Positions 1-12,620 of a stretch of 64,000 nt of DNA are shown in pieces. The stretch comes from Cryptomeria japonica (Eukaryota > Streptophyta > Pinopsida > Cupressales > Cupressaceae). The translations under genes and the position numbers were made by a program. How positions within the stretch are numbered: the stretch's first letter is position 1; each line of letters starts with the position of its first letter. The DNA is taken from contig NC_081410.1 of assembly GCF_030272615.1 (NCBI RefSeq), positions 127,209,140-127,273,139 on the forward strand, in the 5' to 3' direction. The notes under the pieces were generated by a model. The model searched no databases. It was given only the letters and a program-made list of their open reading frames with translations, and was not told the DNA's origin.

Positions 1-195
1 AGAATTCACTGGTTGACCAAATAAACTCACAAGGAGTATCCTCATAGTCCATTCCCTCTTTCTGATAGAATACTCTGGCAACAAATCTTGCCTTATATTT
101 TTCAATACTGCCATCTACTGTATGTTTGATTTTAAATAGCCATTTGGAGGATACTACTGATTTGTCTTTAGGTCGGGGTACAATATCCCAAACAT
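1..195 (-). pseudogene. Ty1/copia reverse transcriptase fragment
   Basis: Read on the minus strand, the first ~195 bases give the conserved start of the copia reverse-transcriptase domain: WDIVPRPKDKSVVSSKWLF followed by KIKHTVDGSIEKYKARFVAR. This stretch normally lies just upstream of the catalytic RT core. Similarity fades after YQKEGMDYED, where the usual ETFAPVAR motif is not recognisable, and the window edge cuts the fragment. No start codon, LTR or downstream YVDD box is visible. It is a dead scrap of a copia polyprotein in antisense orientation. The family assignment is firm from the motif; element and lineage cannot be told. Confidence 0.85.
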
Positions 196-1469
196 TTATC
201 TTAATGCATCTTTTAATTTATTAATGTTTAAAAAAATTATTTTTACTCTTTTTCAAGTGTTTTAGTTTTATCCTTTAGGGTTTCTCGGTGAGGCGTTATA
301 GTTTACAATATGTTTAGGGTGCCAACCCCTAATTATCTTGAGCACCAACTCAAGGAGCACCAACCCCTAATTATTTTGAGCATCAACTCAAGGAGCACCA
401 ACCCCTAATTTAGAGAACCTACTCAAGGAGCACCTACCCCTACTCTAAGCACCCACTTAGAGAAATACAATATTATTAAGTTTTACAAATAAATGATAAA
501 GCCTTGTAACAAATGTGTTTTGTAACACTTACAAATTTCTTGCATCTTAGAATGGATTTTTCTGACTGCTAATGTTCTTCCTCTTTTTCCTCTATCTTCT
601 TATCTTCTTCTCTCTACCTCTACTTCTCCTTATCTCTGCTTCACCTTTTTCTTAGTATTCTATCTTCTTTGTTCTCTGTCTTTCTGCTTCTATAGCTTCT
701 ACTTCTTCTCTTGGCAGTAATTCACTCTCTACTCCAACAAAATTCAGTAGTCTAATTGAGACTTCTTTATTTCCACCTCTATCTCTATCTTAATAGCCAC
801 ACTTACCAATGTCAAATCTCATCACATTTGCTACTAGATTCAATCAACTCTGTACACGTCAGATTTTTCCTCCAATGCAGAATTTTGATATTTTATTCAA
901 GTCGGTTGTCTTGGAGATTTTCACACTATGGAGATTTCATTCTATGTCCTAAATATGATCTCACATTTTCCGCCCATGTTAAATGCATCATTTCTGTCTT
1001 CAGATCATTCTCTATACTTAGATTACTAGGTTTAGTAATCTTTCTCTACCCAAAATGATCTGGAATCCTTCCTCGAGCCACACAACCAGCCTGCAATGCG
1101 GTTGCCATTAATGCATTCTCCATCCTCCTGTCCTAATCGATTCAATCGCAGCTACCTCCATTAAATAAATCCTCAATTGGTATTCAACAACACACTCTGC
1201 CAACAGATGAATCATATTTTCATTCCCCTATGTGCACTTAGCAAGCACCACGTCATCAAAATGACTTTCAAATCAGTTAGTCAAACAATGGTCAATTGCC
1301 ACGTTGATTGTCATATTTATCGGTATGCAAATTTGTGAGTAATAATATTCACATTTGGCTTTCAAGAGCTTGGTCAACATTGGTCAACCTCAGTCCCACA
1401 TAGACTATCAGACTACACAGAACCATCGAACTCCATACTATGGCTAACTTTCGTGTTATGCAAACTTAG
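196..1469. other. non-coding stretch, partly pyrimidine-rich
   Basis: Apart from the 38-bp tandem repeat at 318-462, I see no gene here. Bases 560-790 are strongly C/T-rich on the + strand (CTTCTT/CTCT runs). The open frame at 756-1058 has a composition expected by chance and no motif. Confidence 0.5.
318..462. repeat. 38-bp degenerate tandem repeat
   Basis: Four successive units begin with (C)CAACCCCTAATT or CTACCCCT at about 322, 361, 399 and 434 and continue with TTGAGCAYCAACTCAAGGAG. The third and fourth units are shortened and diverged. The first two steps are about 38 bp. Confidence 0.75.
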
Positions 1470-2165
1470 ATATGTCTGCGGGATGGTAGGAGCCACTAAC
1501 TTTTTTCTCTTCGTTAGCTCGCATCATCATTTTCAAACCCCTTTTACTCATGCGGGTTGGCGGGATGTATCATCCATCCTACTTTTTGATGCCCTACAAA
1601 CTCCTTTTTGTCTATGCTTCCCAACCATGGGATAGCGGGGATCACCTCTAGCCATTGTTCTTCTTATCACACAGGATGCCTTCTCTGTAGTCTTTACAGT
1701 TGCGGCATAGCGGGATATCTCACGCACCTTCCTGCTTTGTATCCCGCAAGACTATAGCACACTCGTCTTCCACGGTGCAGGATGGAGGGAGACATATCTT
1801 TCTTATCCTTGTACCCCACACAACCATCGCTTCTCATGTTTTGATGATGTGGAATAGCGGGGAGCCTCTATCCTTCCATCTATTTTTTATTCTGCGGGAC
1901 CAATTTCTTTGGTTATCAGTGATGCGGGATGGCAGGGAGCCTCGTGCTTCACTATTTTCTTATCCCAAGAGATTTTTTGTTGCAGTCTATCTAGCTATGA
2001 TATCATGGGAGCAACCTCATATCTTTATCCTTGTTATCCCACGTGATTATATCAGCCTAGCCTTCTATGGTGCGGTGTAGTAGGATACACCATTTGCCTC
2101 TGACTTTATTATCCTGCAAGGTCTCTTTCCTTCACTCCAACACATTGTGGGATCCCACATGCATA
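1470..2165. repeat. ~74-bp degenerate tandem repeat, about nine units
   Basis: A GCGGGATRGCGGG-like core recurs near 1478, 1551, 1629, 1702, 1779, 1850, 1922, 2000 and 2071, at steps of 71-78 bp. Most units also carry a second block resembling TTATCCCGCAAGACT about 35-45 bp later. Units are heavily diverged. The array ends directly upstream of the 5' LTR of element A. The open frames inside it (1453-1635, 1700-2080) follow the repeats and are not credible genes. Confidence 0.7.
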
Positions 2166-2169
2166 CATA

Positions 2170-3849
2170 TGTAGCATTGTAAATTGTACACCCTTGCTAG
2201 GGTGGTATAATTTTACGCTTAGTTTAGCACCTACCTTAGTGTGTTTGCATCTTACATTGTAATTTCCCTTTAAGAATTTAATTAATTAATTTAATTAAAT
2301 CTAAAGTCATATTTCATCACTCCCCACATCATAAAATTGGGCCCTTTACCCTAAGTGTCCCCCTTTTTATTTGATTCCTCCAATAAATCATTAAATCATA
2401 AATCCTAATTATGTCTTATTTTGACCTTTCAGGCCTGATTTCGCATATCAAAACATCTCAAAATCAGCTGTAACTTTGGGATTTTCTCTAATATCATCAT
2501 ATCTAAGGGCCCTAAAAATTTGGTGAAAATTTGGCCGGCCTAGGTGCAGGTTGCACCCGGTCCCCAACATTTTTCATGAAATTTTGGGAGCATAATTCTA
2601 TGATATTATAATGCTTAACCCCAAGAAATTAGTGGGAAATTCAAATCCTACGTCAGCCTAAAGACGAAATTAAGATCTAGGGTTTCATACATAAGATCTC
2701 TCTTTCATCATTTGAAAGGATCTATCAAATCTAATATACGAAAAGGAGCTAGCGATCACAAGGAGCCTTCTATGTAGTGAAAGAGAAGCTTATGTGGATT
2801 ATTCAACAACATTCATCAAATATTCATCATCAGTTAGGAGCCTTGAAGATAATAAAGAATAATAGGAGATCAAGTGGCTTGTATCTCTCCCTTGGGGATT
2901 GGTATGGTTTTATGTCTTTGTATGAGCTTCTTTACACTCATTTTCACACTTACATTCATGATTTAGATTATTTAGCACATTTTATTTAGAGAATTCTCAC
3001 TTACATTTACATACATCTAGGGTTTACTCTCCAAAGTGTAAGGTAGCTCTAGTTTCTTATCTTTCTCATTTTAGGGTCTTGCACACACACAAGATTCCTG
3101 CACACACTATTTTACTACACAAATCAGCTATTTGTTGAGGTGGAAATCACCAAAATAGGGGTTTGACTAATGCAAAAACCCATATAACCACCCAAAACCC
3201 TATTTTCAATTACAAGTGTAGGTACAAGATCCGATCATCATTGCAAATTTCAAGTTCAGTGAAGCACACAGACACAGTAGTGAAGATCAAATTTGAGCAG
3301 AAATCATTGGGACAGGAGCATGGTCTTGCATCCTAGTCCTGCATCCTGGTCCTCCATGGGCACCCTAATTTTGCACCCATAGTTCCCTAGTCCTCCCATT
3401 TTTAGGTAAAATTTAGCAAGGTAGAAGCTCAGAAGCTTCAGATTGTAGTCTCTTAGTTGCAACTTTTTGTCAAACAAAATAGGACTAGAGCATGACACTC
3501 TTTTCCAAGTTAGTTTGGCTCATTTTTCAACACTATCTACACATTCAAATTCCTTCCCCTTCTCTTCTTTCAGTATCTCAGTTTCAAATCTGCAAGTTTC
3601 TGCAATTTCAGTTTATGTACGCTTCATTGTTTATCTCCTAGTCTAGTTGATCAATCACATTCTATTTTGCACACCTTTCCTTTATTTACAACAAGAGGAA
3701 TAGAAACCCTAAGATATAATCCTTGGCTCTCTCTTTCTGACAAGAAGTATCAAAAGTGACCTATCTCCCTAGGCTCCTTCGTATTCCCAATGTGTTGGCA
3801 AAAGTGGGATTAGGTCCTAGTCACCCGGTCTCACTTTTTCCCCTCCACA
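2170..3849 (+). repeat. 5' LTR of element A
   Basis: It begins TGTAGCATTG and ends CCTCCACA, and matches 8515-8955 plus 24069-25398 along its length. The match covers the block near 2610 (ATAATGCTTAACCCC) that is interrupted by element B in the 3' copy. About 1680 bp. The open frame at 2777-2989 recurs at 24250-24450 because both lie in the LTR; it has no recognisable domain. Confidence 0.88.
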
Positions 3850-3868
3850 TTTTGGTGAACCTAGCATG
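3850..3868 (+). promoter_or_regulatory. primer-binding site region of element A
   Basis: TTTTGGTGAACCTAGCATG directly follows the LTR end. Element B has TTTGGTGAACC at the same position next to its own 5' LTR, which supports a shared PBS. I cannot name the primer tRNA. Confidence 0.55.
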
Positions 3869-3894
3869 AATCCAATCTTCTTTAATTCTAATTT

Positions 3895-5845
3895 ATGTTC
3901 TCAGGTCTGAATGTTTTTTCGCTATTTCGAATTCAAATTTACATTTACAAGTTTCAATTCCTTGCAAATTTAAAAAATTTAGAGGTCAATTTTGTTAAAC
4001 CCCTAATTTTGCAATTCAAAATTGAACTTGTGGATAGCTTCATTTGGATCATTAATTTCAGATCCAATTTAGGAACACATTTCACTCATAACTTTCATTT
4101 TCTAAATCAACATTTAGAGTGCTTGCATTGGTTAAAATTGAACATTTCCTTTTATTTTGCATATGTTATTATTTGAAAGAGGAAAATTGGTGTCATGATG
4201 CATTCATTTTATAAATGTGATAATGGGTTAGCTTCCCTTGCTTCAATTTTTCCATCTCTTAAAGAACCTCCTCCTATCTATGACAACATTTTAGTGCCTA
4301 AAATATTTGTTACCAACCCCTTCAAAACTATCCCATGCTCTAAGGATGAAGATTTGAAGAGTAATCTTGGCAATTCTCCTAAAATGTGCTCTTCCCATCT
4401 AGCTATCTTAGAGGAAGAGGATAATATCATAAACACTTTTCTTAGTGTTAATTACCATCTTTACATGATACCTCTTTAAGTGAAAAGGTATTGATGGACA
4501 TTGATTTGTCTTCTCCTAAATTTGGTCTTACCAATGGGGGCATGTTAGTGCAACAAGAGGTTATGAGAACTCCTTTCAAAGATCTCCTTCTTAAGCTTGA
4601 ATCTTTAGAGAAAGATGTTCATCTCCCTCCTAAAGAATAATCCCCTCATGAGGATAATTTTGTGAAATACTATGGTATTGTCCCTACTTTTCCTAGTGAT
4701 GGAATTTCCTCTTTTGACTCCAAGAAAATTCCCACTAGAGATGATGCATTAATGAGAAATGCTTCTCCTTGCCCCGAAGCTTGTCTTACCCATAAAGATG
4801 CCTTAGAAAAAGAAGATGAAATCATAATCAATTTCCTTAATTCTCTCTCCCCTAAACATCCTATTGAACACATTTTGAGGCAAGGGGATGATTTAAACAA
4901 ATGTAGTGATGCTCTCCCTCCTAAGGATGAAGAATTAATGAACAAGGTTATCCCTTCTCCCAAAACTGGCAATAACAATAAGGACATCTTTGTGCAAGAT
5001 ATTTCTAATGACCTCACCATTTGGGATGAACCATTAGAAGAAGGTGTTGATTATTATATACCATATGAGAGTGTCCCCCTTGATATCATCTCACCTTCCA
5101 TTAATCTCAATCATTTTTTCTCTAAAGGTAAGGCATCTCCTTTTCCCCAATAGGTTCTCCTCATAAGGATACCTTAGTTCAAGAAGATATTGTTAACATC
5201 TCTTTCAAATGTCTCCCTCTCAAAGGTGAAACTTTAGAGAGTAATATTGATCCTTCTCCTAGAGAGTTTATTCCCCATGTAGATCCTTTGATGATAAAGG
5301 ATGATGTGACCTTTCCTACTAAAACTCTTCCTTATAAAACATCAATTCCTACTCCTAGTCTACCTCATAAAATTGATTTTATCCATGATAACATTTTAGT
5401 GCAAGAAGATACTATCAATAATTCTTCCAACAATCTTGTCCATTCTTCTTCTAAAATTCATAAGGATGCCTTTGATATTCCTAAACCATCTTCAATCAAT
5501 TTGATACATGTGAATGAAATACCTAATAAACCTCTCTTCATAGTTCAAGGTGCTTGTCCTTCTCAAAGTTCTCAATTTAATCCTATCTTAGTGGTTCAAG
5601 GTGGTTATGCTAATGATTCTTTTTGCACTCCTAAGAAACCTATTATTACTATGCAAGGAGGTTATCCTACTAAGAGCCCTTATGAGTATGCTAAGAAAAT
5701 CACCAAATAAAGTTATCATACGATTTCTCATAACTACAATACAAGAAACAATAGGCAACCTCATCCTCTTACAATTACCCCAACTTAACCTCCTCCCTCT
5801 CAACCTACTCTTCCACAAGTACCTCGTTTATCACAGAGTCTAAGT
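3895..5845 (+). pseudogene. Element A gag-like region, degenerate
   Basis: Open segments at 3895-4176, 4195-4479, 4662-5153 and 5288-5710 share a low-complexity style rich in Ser, Pro, Lys, Asp and Glu. They carry loosely repeated phrases such as PPKDE, SPSPK and DNILVQE. No canonical retrotransposon gag motif or zinc knuckle is visible. Position between the PBS and the protease remnant suggests a gag-equivalent region of a non-autonomous element. Stops and frame changes separate the pieces, so no protein is made as drawn. Function is inferred from position only. Confidence 0.5.
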
Positions 5846-7105
5846 AAGGAGTATGATCTTATTGAATAACTTAAAGCTACTCCTGTCAAGATTTATATTT
5901 GGGATTTGGTTCAAACTTCACCTGCTTATCATGGGATGTTACAAGATGCTTTGAAAAACTTAGATGTCCCATTTTCAGTGACACCTAATAACATGGCTTA
6001 TGTGATTGATCCTACAAACAAACCCAAAGCTCAAATTTTATTCACACAAGATGAGTTACCTTCTCATGAAATCCAACATCAATATGATCATCTTATGATT
6101 GTGGTTATTATCAACAATAGTGTTATAAGACGAACCCTTGTGGACAATGGGTATGGTCTTAATGTTTGTAGTGTGGACTTATTGGATAAGATTAATGTGG
6201 ATCATTCTCTCATCAAACCCACTTATATTTCTATTCAAGACTTTGATAATGTTGATAAACAAACTTTAGGTGTTATAACCTTGCCTATTTAGGTAGATCA
6301 TGTTACTTTATCTACACCTATTCATGTCATGCCTGGTAATCTGACATATAAACTTCTATTTGGGAGACCGTGGATTCATAACATGCAAGTTGTCCACTAA
6401 ACTTTTCATAGGCAATTCAAGTTCATTTATAACAATAAGACATACACCTTGTTAGATGATACCAATCTTCAAGCTCCATTAAAATCTGGATCTTCTTGTT
6501 CAACTACTTCTCAGTCTTCTCCCAATCCTCCTACTTTAAATATATATATATATATATCCTTTAATGATCTTGTTCATTCTAGTACTCTTGATTCTTCTAC
6601 TCAATCAGAATCTCCTCCCAAGGATATCTTTTCTCCTGAAGGAGTGCTCTTAGATGATGATTGGGAATCTCTAGACTTTAACCCTACTTTTATAGGAGAG
6701 TATAGAGTATCTTGGAAAAAATCTAATACTGAGAAGGAGAAATCTAAGGAGGAACCTAAAGAGAAACCCACTTTGTCTAAACAACTAAGTAACCACTTTG
6801 TGGTTGCTTCTAATTCAAACAATTCTTCAAATTCTTCCTCTAATTCATCTAGCACTGAGACCTATGAGGTGCAACCATCTCTTTCTAATTTGGCATCCCT
6901 TTATGGTCCTGGTTTTTATAATTTAGCTAAGAGTGGCTATAGTGGCAATGGTTGTGGCGCAAATGAACAAGGAATTAAATTTCCTTTAGAACATAACACA
7001 CATGAAGCTTCATTTGGACTTGGATATAATCCCTCTAAGCCGACCAAAGAATCTAAAAGACCATCTCTCAATGTGATGCTATATTTAGTAGTGATGATGA
7101 CCTGA
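5846..7105 (+). pseudogene. Element A retropepsin-like (protease) remnant
   Basis: Bases 5906-6440 encode a retropepsin-like domain typical of Tat-lineage gypsy polyproteins. It contains VIRRTLVDNGYGLNVC (active-site Asp within D-N-G instead of D-T/S-G), IHVMPGNLTYKLLFGRPWIH and QFKFIYNNKTYTLL. In-frame stops occur after VITLPI (around 6293) and after MQVVH. A Ser/Asn-rich tail (6449-7105) follows, containing a (TA)n run near 6540. Element B has the same layout, with LIDNGASLNIC and LLLGRPWIHSMQAV, so this domain is shared by descent. It is inactive because of the stops. Confidence 0.75.
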
Positions 7106-8499
7106 CCTCAATTAAATTATCTTCTACTTATTTCAACACTCATCCCCCTCATAAGGAAACCTTGGTGATGAACAAATCTCTTTGTGAATCTCCTCAAGAT
7201 ATTTCTAATCCCACTTATGAGACTTTATCTTCTACTCATTCTAAAATCCCTTCTTCTAGGAATAAGGCTCTAATGAATTACACTTATCCCTCTCCTAAGA
7301 TTTATTGTGTGAAAGAAAAGTATGACTTAGTGGCCTATTCTTCTCCTATAAACTTATCTCTTTCTAAAGACTTTTTAACATTCATCATCTAATACATGTT
7401 TTTAATCTCACTTATAGTGGAGCATTTAACATGTCATATTCAAATACCTCATTCAATCTATCATGTCTTTAAATAACATTAATGGCTATTATGTTTCTCA
7501 GCATTATGTGATATTGTGAGCTCACTTATTGGGGGCTCATTGTCATTCATGATGGTATAATTTCATGTGCAATCATACTTTTGGAAGCAACATAATAGCC
7601 TATTTTTGTCTCATCTCTTCTCCCTATATATGGGGGGCAAGAGTGATTTTAAACATCTCTCCTTCTTAAGATTAAAATTTCCCCTTTGTGAAGTAGTGTC
7701 TTCTATAAGGATTTCTTATTGATTGTAGAGGTGTATTCATATTTTAATTCCTTCTCTCATATTGGAACAAACATCCCTAACAGGAATCTTAAGTACATAT
7801 CCTTAATTGGGACCTCCTCCCTGGTGTTGGAAGTCTTTGATCATTCATCAATTTCTTTTCTTCATTGAGTAGTATCTTTTATAATAAACCCTTCTATATT
7901 GTAAATGTGCATGTCCTTAATGAGTATCTCTTGTCTTCTTTTAGAAGAGTGTTTCTATAAATAATCTCTCTTTGATGTCATTTCAATACTGCATTCTTTT
8001 CCAATTTCCTTTATGGAGTTGCATTTTTGGATTATATCTCTTGCATTTGTTTCCATTTAAATCTTTCATCTTGTGTTAGAGAGCTCTCAAATCCTCACAC
8101 TCTTTGTTGTGTTGGAATTGAGGTTTAGTCCTCTTTCTTATCAAATGATTCTCCATTAAGTTTTTGATCTTGTATCAAATCTTATTGTGAGAATTTTTCA
8201 TCAATCTTCTTTCACAATTCAATGTGGTAAATATGATACCCTATTTCAACTCACTAAATTAGCAAGCCGAAACAGGGGGGGCATATAGCTACCCTCTAAT
8301 TTTTATCACCCTCTTTAGTAAGCATTTAGGCGATTTTGTGATTTTATCTAACATGTGGTTTTGTAGGGTGCAGTTCTTAACTGTGTACTGCAGGTACCGT
8401 TGGGGGATTCGTCAAACAACTTGTGGATATATCATTTTTCATGAATGTTTACTTTTCTTTACTTTATCTTGCATATGCATGTAGTGTCATATGCAAGCT
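7106..8499 (+). other. Element A 3' internal region
   Basis: A short open frame (7162-7392) continues the Ser/Pro-rich style, then the sequence is non-coding. A purine-rich AACAGGGGGGCATATAGCTA at about 8270 resembles blocks near the 3' end of long gypsy elements. No RT or integrase motif in any frame. Confidence 0.55.
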
Positions 8500-8514
8500 A
8501 AAGTGGGGGCTAAA
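8500..8514 (+). promoter_or_regulatory. polypurine tract of element A
   Basis: AAAGTGGGGGCTAAA lies immediately upstream of the TGTAGC start of the 3' LTR, as expected for the plus-strand primer of reverse transcription. It fixes the element on the + strand. Confidence 0.7.
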
Positions 8515-8955
8515 TGTAGCATCATAAATTGTACACCCTTGCTAGGGTGGCACAATTTTACACTTAGTTTAGCACCCACCTTATTGTGTTTGCATCTTGC
8601 ATTGTAATTTCCCTTTAAGTATTTAATTAATTACTTTAATTAAACATAAAGTTATATTTTATCACTCCCCACATCATAAAATTGGGCCCTTTACCATAAG
8701 TGTGCCCCTCTTATTTAATTCCTCCAATAAATCATTAAATCATAAACCCTAATTATGTCTTATTTCGACCTTTAAGGCCTGATTTCGCATATCAAAACAT
8801 CTTGAAATCAGCTGTAACCTTGGGATTCACTCTAATATCATCATATCTAACAACCTTGAAAATTTGGTGAAAAGTTGGCTGGACCAAGTACAAGTTGCAC
8901 CCAGTCCCAGACATTTTTCCTAAATTTTGGGAGCATAATTCTATGATATTATAAA
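8515..8955 (+). repeat. 3' LTR of element A, first part
   Basis: It matches 2170-2614 (TGTAGCAT... CTATGATATTATAA) with scattered substitutions. It stops at the target site of element B and resumes at 24069. Confidence 0.88.
8951..8955. repeat. target-site duplication of element B, left copy
   Basis: ATAAA directly precedes the TGATG end of element B. The right copy at 24064-24068 is ATAAT, and the uninterrupted LTR (near 2611) reads ATAAT. One substitution separates the copies. Confidence 0.75.
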
Positions 8956-10437
8956 TGATGCACTGCAAAAAGGATATCGCTACGATAACAAACACAAACA
9001 ACAAGAAAGAAACCAATTGTTAGTGTTAGTGTTAGAAATCATAAATTAAAAACTATCCTAAGCAAGCATATCAAGAGAGACACTACATACAAAGCATAAA
9101 GCTTAATGAAACTAAGAAATGCAACAAGACATCTCCAAATGCCCTCCACCATGTTTGTAGCTTCTCGTCCCTTGTTCCTCTCCTCTCCAAGTTCCCAAAT
9201 GAGTGTAGCTCTCAGTAGATTTTTGCACTATTTTTGGATGTCTTATGGAGGTTCAAGATTGTGAATAAAAGCTCATGAAAATGCAAACATGAACAAGCTA
9301 AAAATGAGATATCATCTAATCTAGAGTTGATTTTAGTCCAAAAGAGTAAATGTAAATGCTTATGCTAAATGCTCTCTAAATTTCACTATAGGTTAAATGC
9401 ATACAAGTTTTTAGGATTATAGATGTGCTTGAGGATGCTTGAGGATTTGAAAATGAGGAATGTGAGCTCTATTTATAGGTAAAATGGAGCACTAGAGGGT
9501 TAAGATTGAGTAATCTCAACAAGGGTCAGGATTGAAAGTTTTAAGATCCATGTGAGGGCTTTCAACCCAATCCCAGGATGGCAAATGTAAACAAGAGATG
9601 GGTTGAGAGGAGAGGGAATAAGCATTAAATATTTGACATGACTTGAGGGTTAACTTGGTAGGTAAGGTTAATGTTGAGTTGAAAGAATAAAGCCATTATC
9701 CAATAAATAATGTCTTTATGCAATGGATAAACTCTTGTGCAAGGGTTAGTGAGGATAACCATGGTCAAAGCAATAAATGTTTGAAGAGACACATGGGTTA
9801 CATGAGCGTTGAGTTAGAGGTAAAGTCTCTAACCATGGGTGCAAGTGGATTTAACCATAAATGGTTATGTAAGAGCCATTAATGGTCATGTAAAAGCCAT
9901 TAGTGGTTTGGAAGACTTTAGGGGTTAGCTTATTGAACACATAAAGCATTAAATGCTTTTCAAAGACTTTGGAGTCTTTGAGAAGTGACTTAAAGTTGCT
10001 TAAGAATGAGACAATATTTAGGGGATGGCATTAGGCTAATTAGGAATTATTAGAAAGTGGTTAGAAGGATCTAGAAGGGGATTTAGGATTGCAAGTGGAT
10101 TTGGTGGGTGAGGGAAAATAGGATTTAAATTAAAATAAAATTAATTTATTCAACTTTTGGTTACAACTTGCATTTGTAGGAGAATGCAAGTGGGGGAGAG
10201 TTTAATGATTTAAATAAATGTTTTAAATATTTATTTAAAAGAGGAAAAGGGTTTAAATTAAATAAATATGATTTATTCATTTAATTGATTTAGAATTTGG
10301 TTTATTTAATAATTTATTTAATTAATAGGAGAATGGTTGAGGATGAATTAATTAAATATAATTGTTGGCTAGTGAGTTTATTAATCAAATAATAGTAAAT
10401 ATTCATTTAATTAAATGGACAGATTTATGTGACTACA
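8956..10437 (-). repeat. 3' LTR of element B (element orientation)
   Basis: On the + strand it starts TGATGCACTGC and ends GACTACA, so in element orientation it reads TGTAGTC...GCATCA with TG/CA ends. It matches 22570-24063 closely, with differences of a few percent by eye. A TATA-like TATAAATAG lies on the minus strand at 9469-9477, the same place as in the other LTR. Confidence 0.92.
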
Positions 10438-10453
10438 TTTGCCCCTCTTTGAG
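10438..10453 (-). promoter_or_regulatory. polypurine tract of element B
   Basis: The minus strand reads CTCAAAGAGGGGCAAA directly before the TGTAGTC start of the LTR, as expected for plus-strand priming. Confidence 0.75.
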
Positions 10454-12620
10454 ACGGTACGATTTATCGCATCGTTTCAAATAAATAAAAATAGGTGTGA
10501 AGAAATATGCCCCATAAATGTTAATTTAGTGGGTGGTATGCCCCCTCGAGAGATGGGTCGAAATTTTTTGAAAAATCGGGCAACCTCTTGAAAAAGAACG
10601 AGAATTCGGTAGGGAGGTCAAAGAGAAGAAAATAGCAATAATGGTGAAAGAATGGCAGAAAATGGGGTGAATACGGAGAAACAGCAAGTCAGTGAGTACC
10701 CTTAGGTCCTGCAGGAGATACGGTGAAAATGTGGTGGTTGTGCTTTCGATTGATGCTATACAATTGATCAAAATTGGTTGGACAATCTAGTGCAATCGGT
10801 TGAATTGCCCCGATTGAGTCAAAGCGTGACACTTGATGTCAGTTGGTCGCTTGGATAGGATAAAGTCTGAGTAAGTGAATCAAAGTGACCTAATGAGACT
10901 TAGGCAATTGATGTAATTGCCCGATGAAGTCAAGGTATATGAAGCAAAATACTCGTTGAGACGTAGACAATTGATGTAATTGTCCGATGTGATTATGTTT
11001 CATTGGTTGATCAATTGATAGTGTTGGCACTGTAGGTTGGTTGTGGTTAATCATAACGGCCACGTTGAGGCCAGGTCATTATGATAAATGTCTGTTGTAG
11101 TCTAGGTTTGCCATGATCGATTACCTGTTGAGACCCAAAGATACTTGATCAGAGTATCTATTGATAGTCTAGGTGTGTGGGAGTCGATGTGCCTGTGTAG
11201 ACAGAGTAACTGGCTTGATTGGGTGACTTAGGACGGGAAACGTAGTCCCTCTTGTTAGAGATGGATGGTGAGTAATGTGGCTTGATTAGATTGATGGGGC
11301 ACGATGTAGGGTATGTGATGTTGATTATCGAGATGGGGAGGGTGGGGGGGTTGTTTGATGTTAGATAGAAGAAATGGAGGACCTAAGACCCATTCATATG
11401 GAAGAAGGTCAAAAACAGAGTATCCATTGTCATTACTATGTATGAATGATATGTAGCTATTATGAATATATGGATGGATGGATTGCAATGGAATGCAATA
11501 TATATAGATGAGATGGAATGACAATCCATAGTGCTTTAGTTTTCATCATTGAGCATGGTAGTATCAATCTTGGACGAGGTAGTAAGAACCAAGTTTGGAG
11601 CATTGTACCTGTAAGCAAGCAGCATAAATAAAGAATATGGACCCTCCATAATGGTTCATGCTCATATGGTCGAGGTATACACTATATTCAGCAAGCCGTA
11701 GTGATCCATGATTGTATTTCACATAAGATCACGTAGCTTAGTCAACTTCCCATGTAGACACCATTAGTACATGCCCCAGAACTTCATTGGAATAATTCAC
11801 AGAGAATAAACAAAATGATACCCAGGAACCATCCTGGCTACTCTAATCACTTGTGGATATCCCAGAGTAGCAAAAGATCCTGATATATAAATGAATAACT
11901 AGCTTATCAAATGGACCAAGTACTTGATAGCTTAAACAAAATTTTCTTGTCAAAGAAAATGTTATCTTGTCTTTGTTTTGGGTAAGGAAGGATGCATCCT
12001 TGTTAAGACAGTTGTGTGTACCTGTGTTGATTGTTTGGTTGATTTGATAATGATCATCATTTTGAGTAACTCAAAATGTTTGTTTGAAGTCTGTTTCAAT
12101 GCGTATGCACAATGTGTTACCATGTTTTTGATTGATTTGTGATGTTTTATGATGTTTTTGGATTTTGTGAGTGTTTTCGAATGTTTTTGGTATTTTGTGA
12201 GACAGTTTTGAATGAAGAACTCAATGAATTATCAATAAAGTAGAATCTACTTCCATCAATAGTTTTAAGAGCATTGCCCCCAGTTTATACATGACTCTGA
12301 AAAAGAGAGATGCAAGATGCATGAAATAGTATCCTTCATTACAGATCAATAACAAGCCATGGTTTGACTGATGAATGAGTGAATGTAATGAATGTGATCG
12401 CAACAAGTCTGAAAGACAATGGAACCATAGCCTTTACAAGTGGCACCTATTTTCCAGGTTTTCACCATCATACTTACCCAAGGTGTCACCGGAGTGGTTG
12501 TTCACCATTTGGATGCATGATTTTCTTTACTTTTTTTTTTTTGTATTTTCTTCAGGACATTTATCTTAATGTTCTTTTGTGTTTTCCTGGTATGTGTTGG
12601 AGCTTGATGCTCTATACAAC
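10454..12620 (-). other. Element B 3' untranslated region
   Basis: About 2.2 kb between the integrase end and the PPT. A short block, CAATTGATGTAATTGYCCGATG, recurs near 10905 and 10967. I find no conserved coding motif; open frames here are short and without recognisable domains. Confidence 0.55.

Noticed and set aside
1453-2080. Possible protein genes of 60 and 126 codons
   Set aside because: Both lie across the degenerate 74-bp tandem repeat and their residues follow the repeat period.
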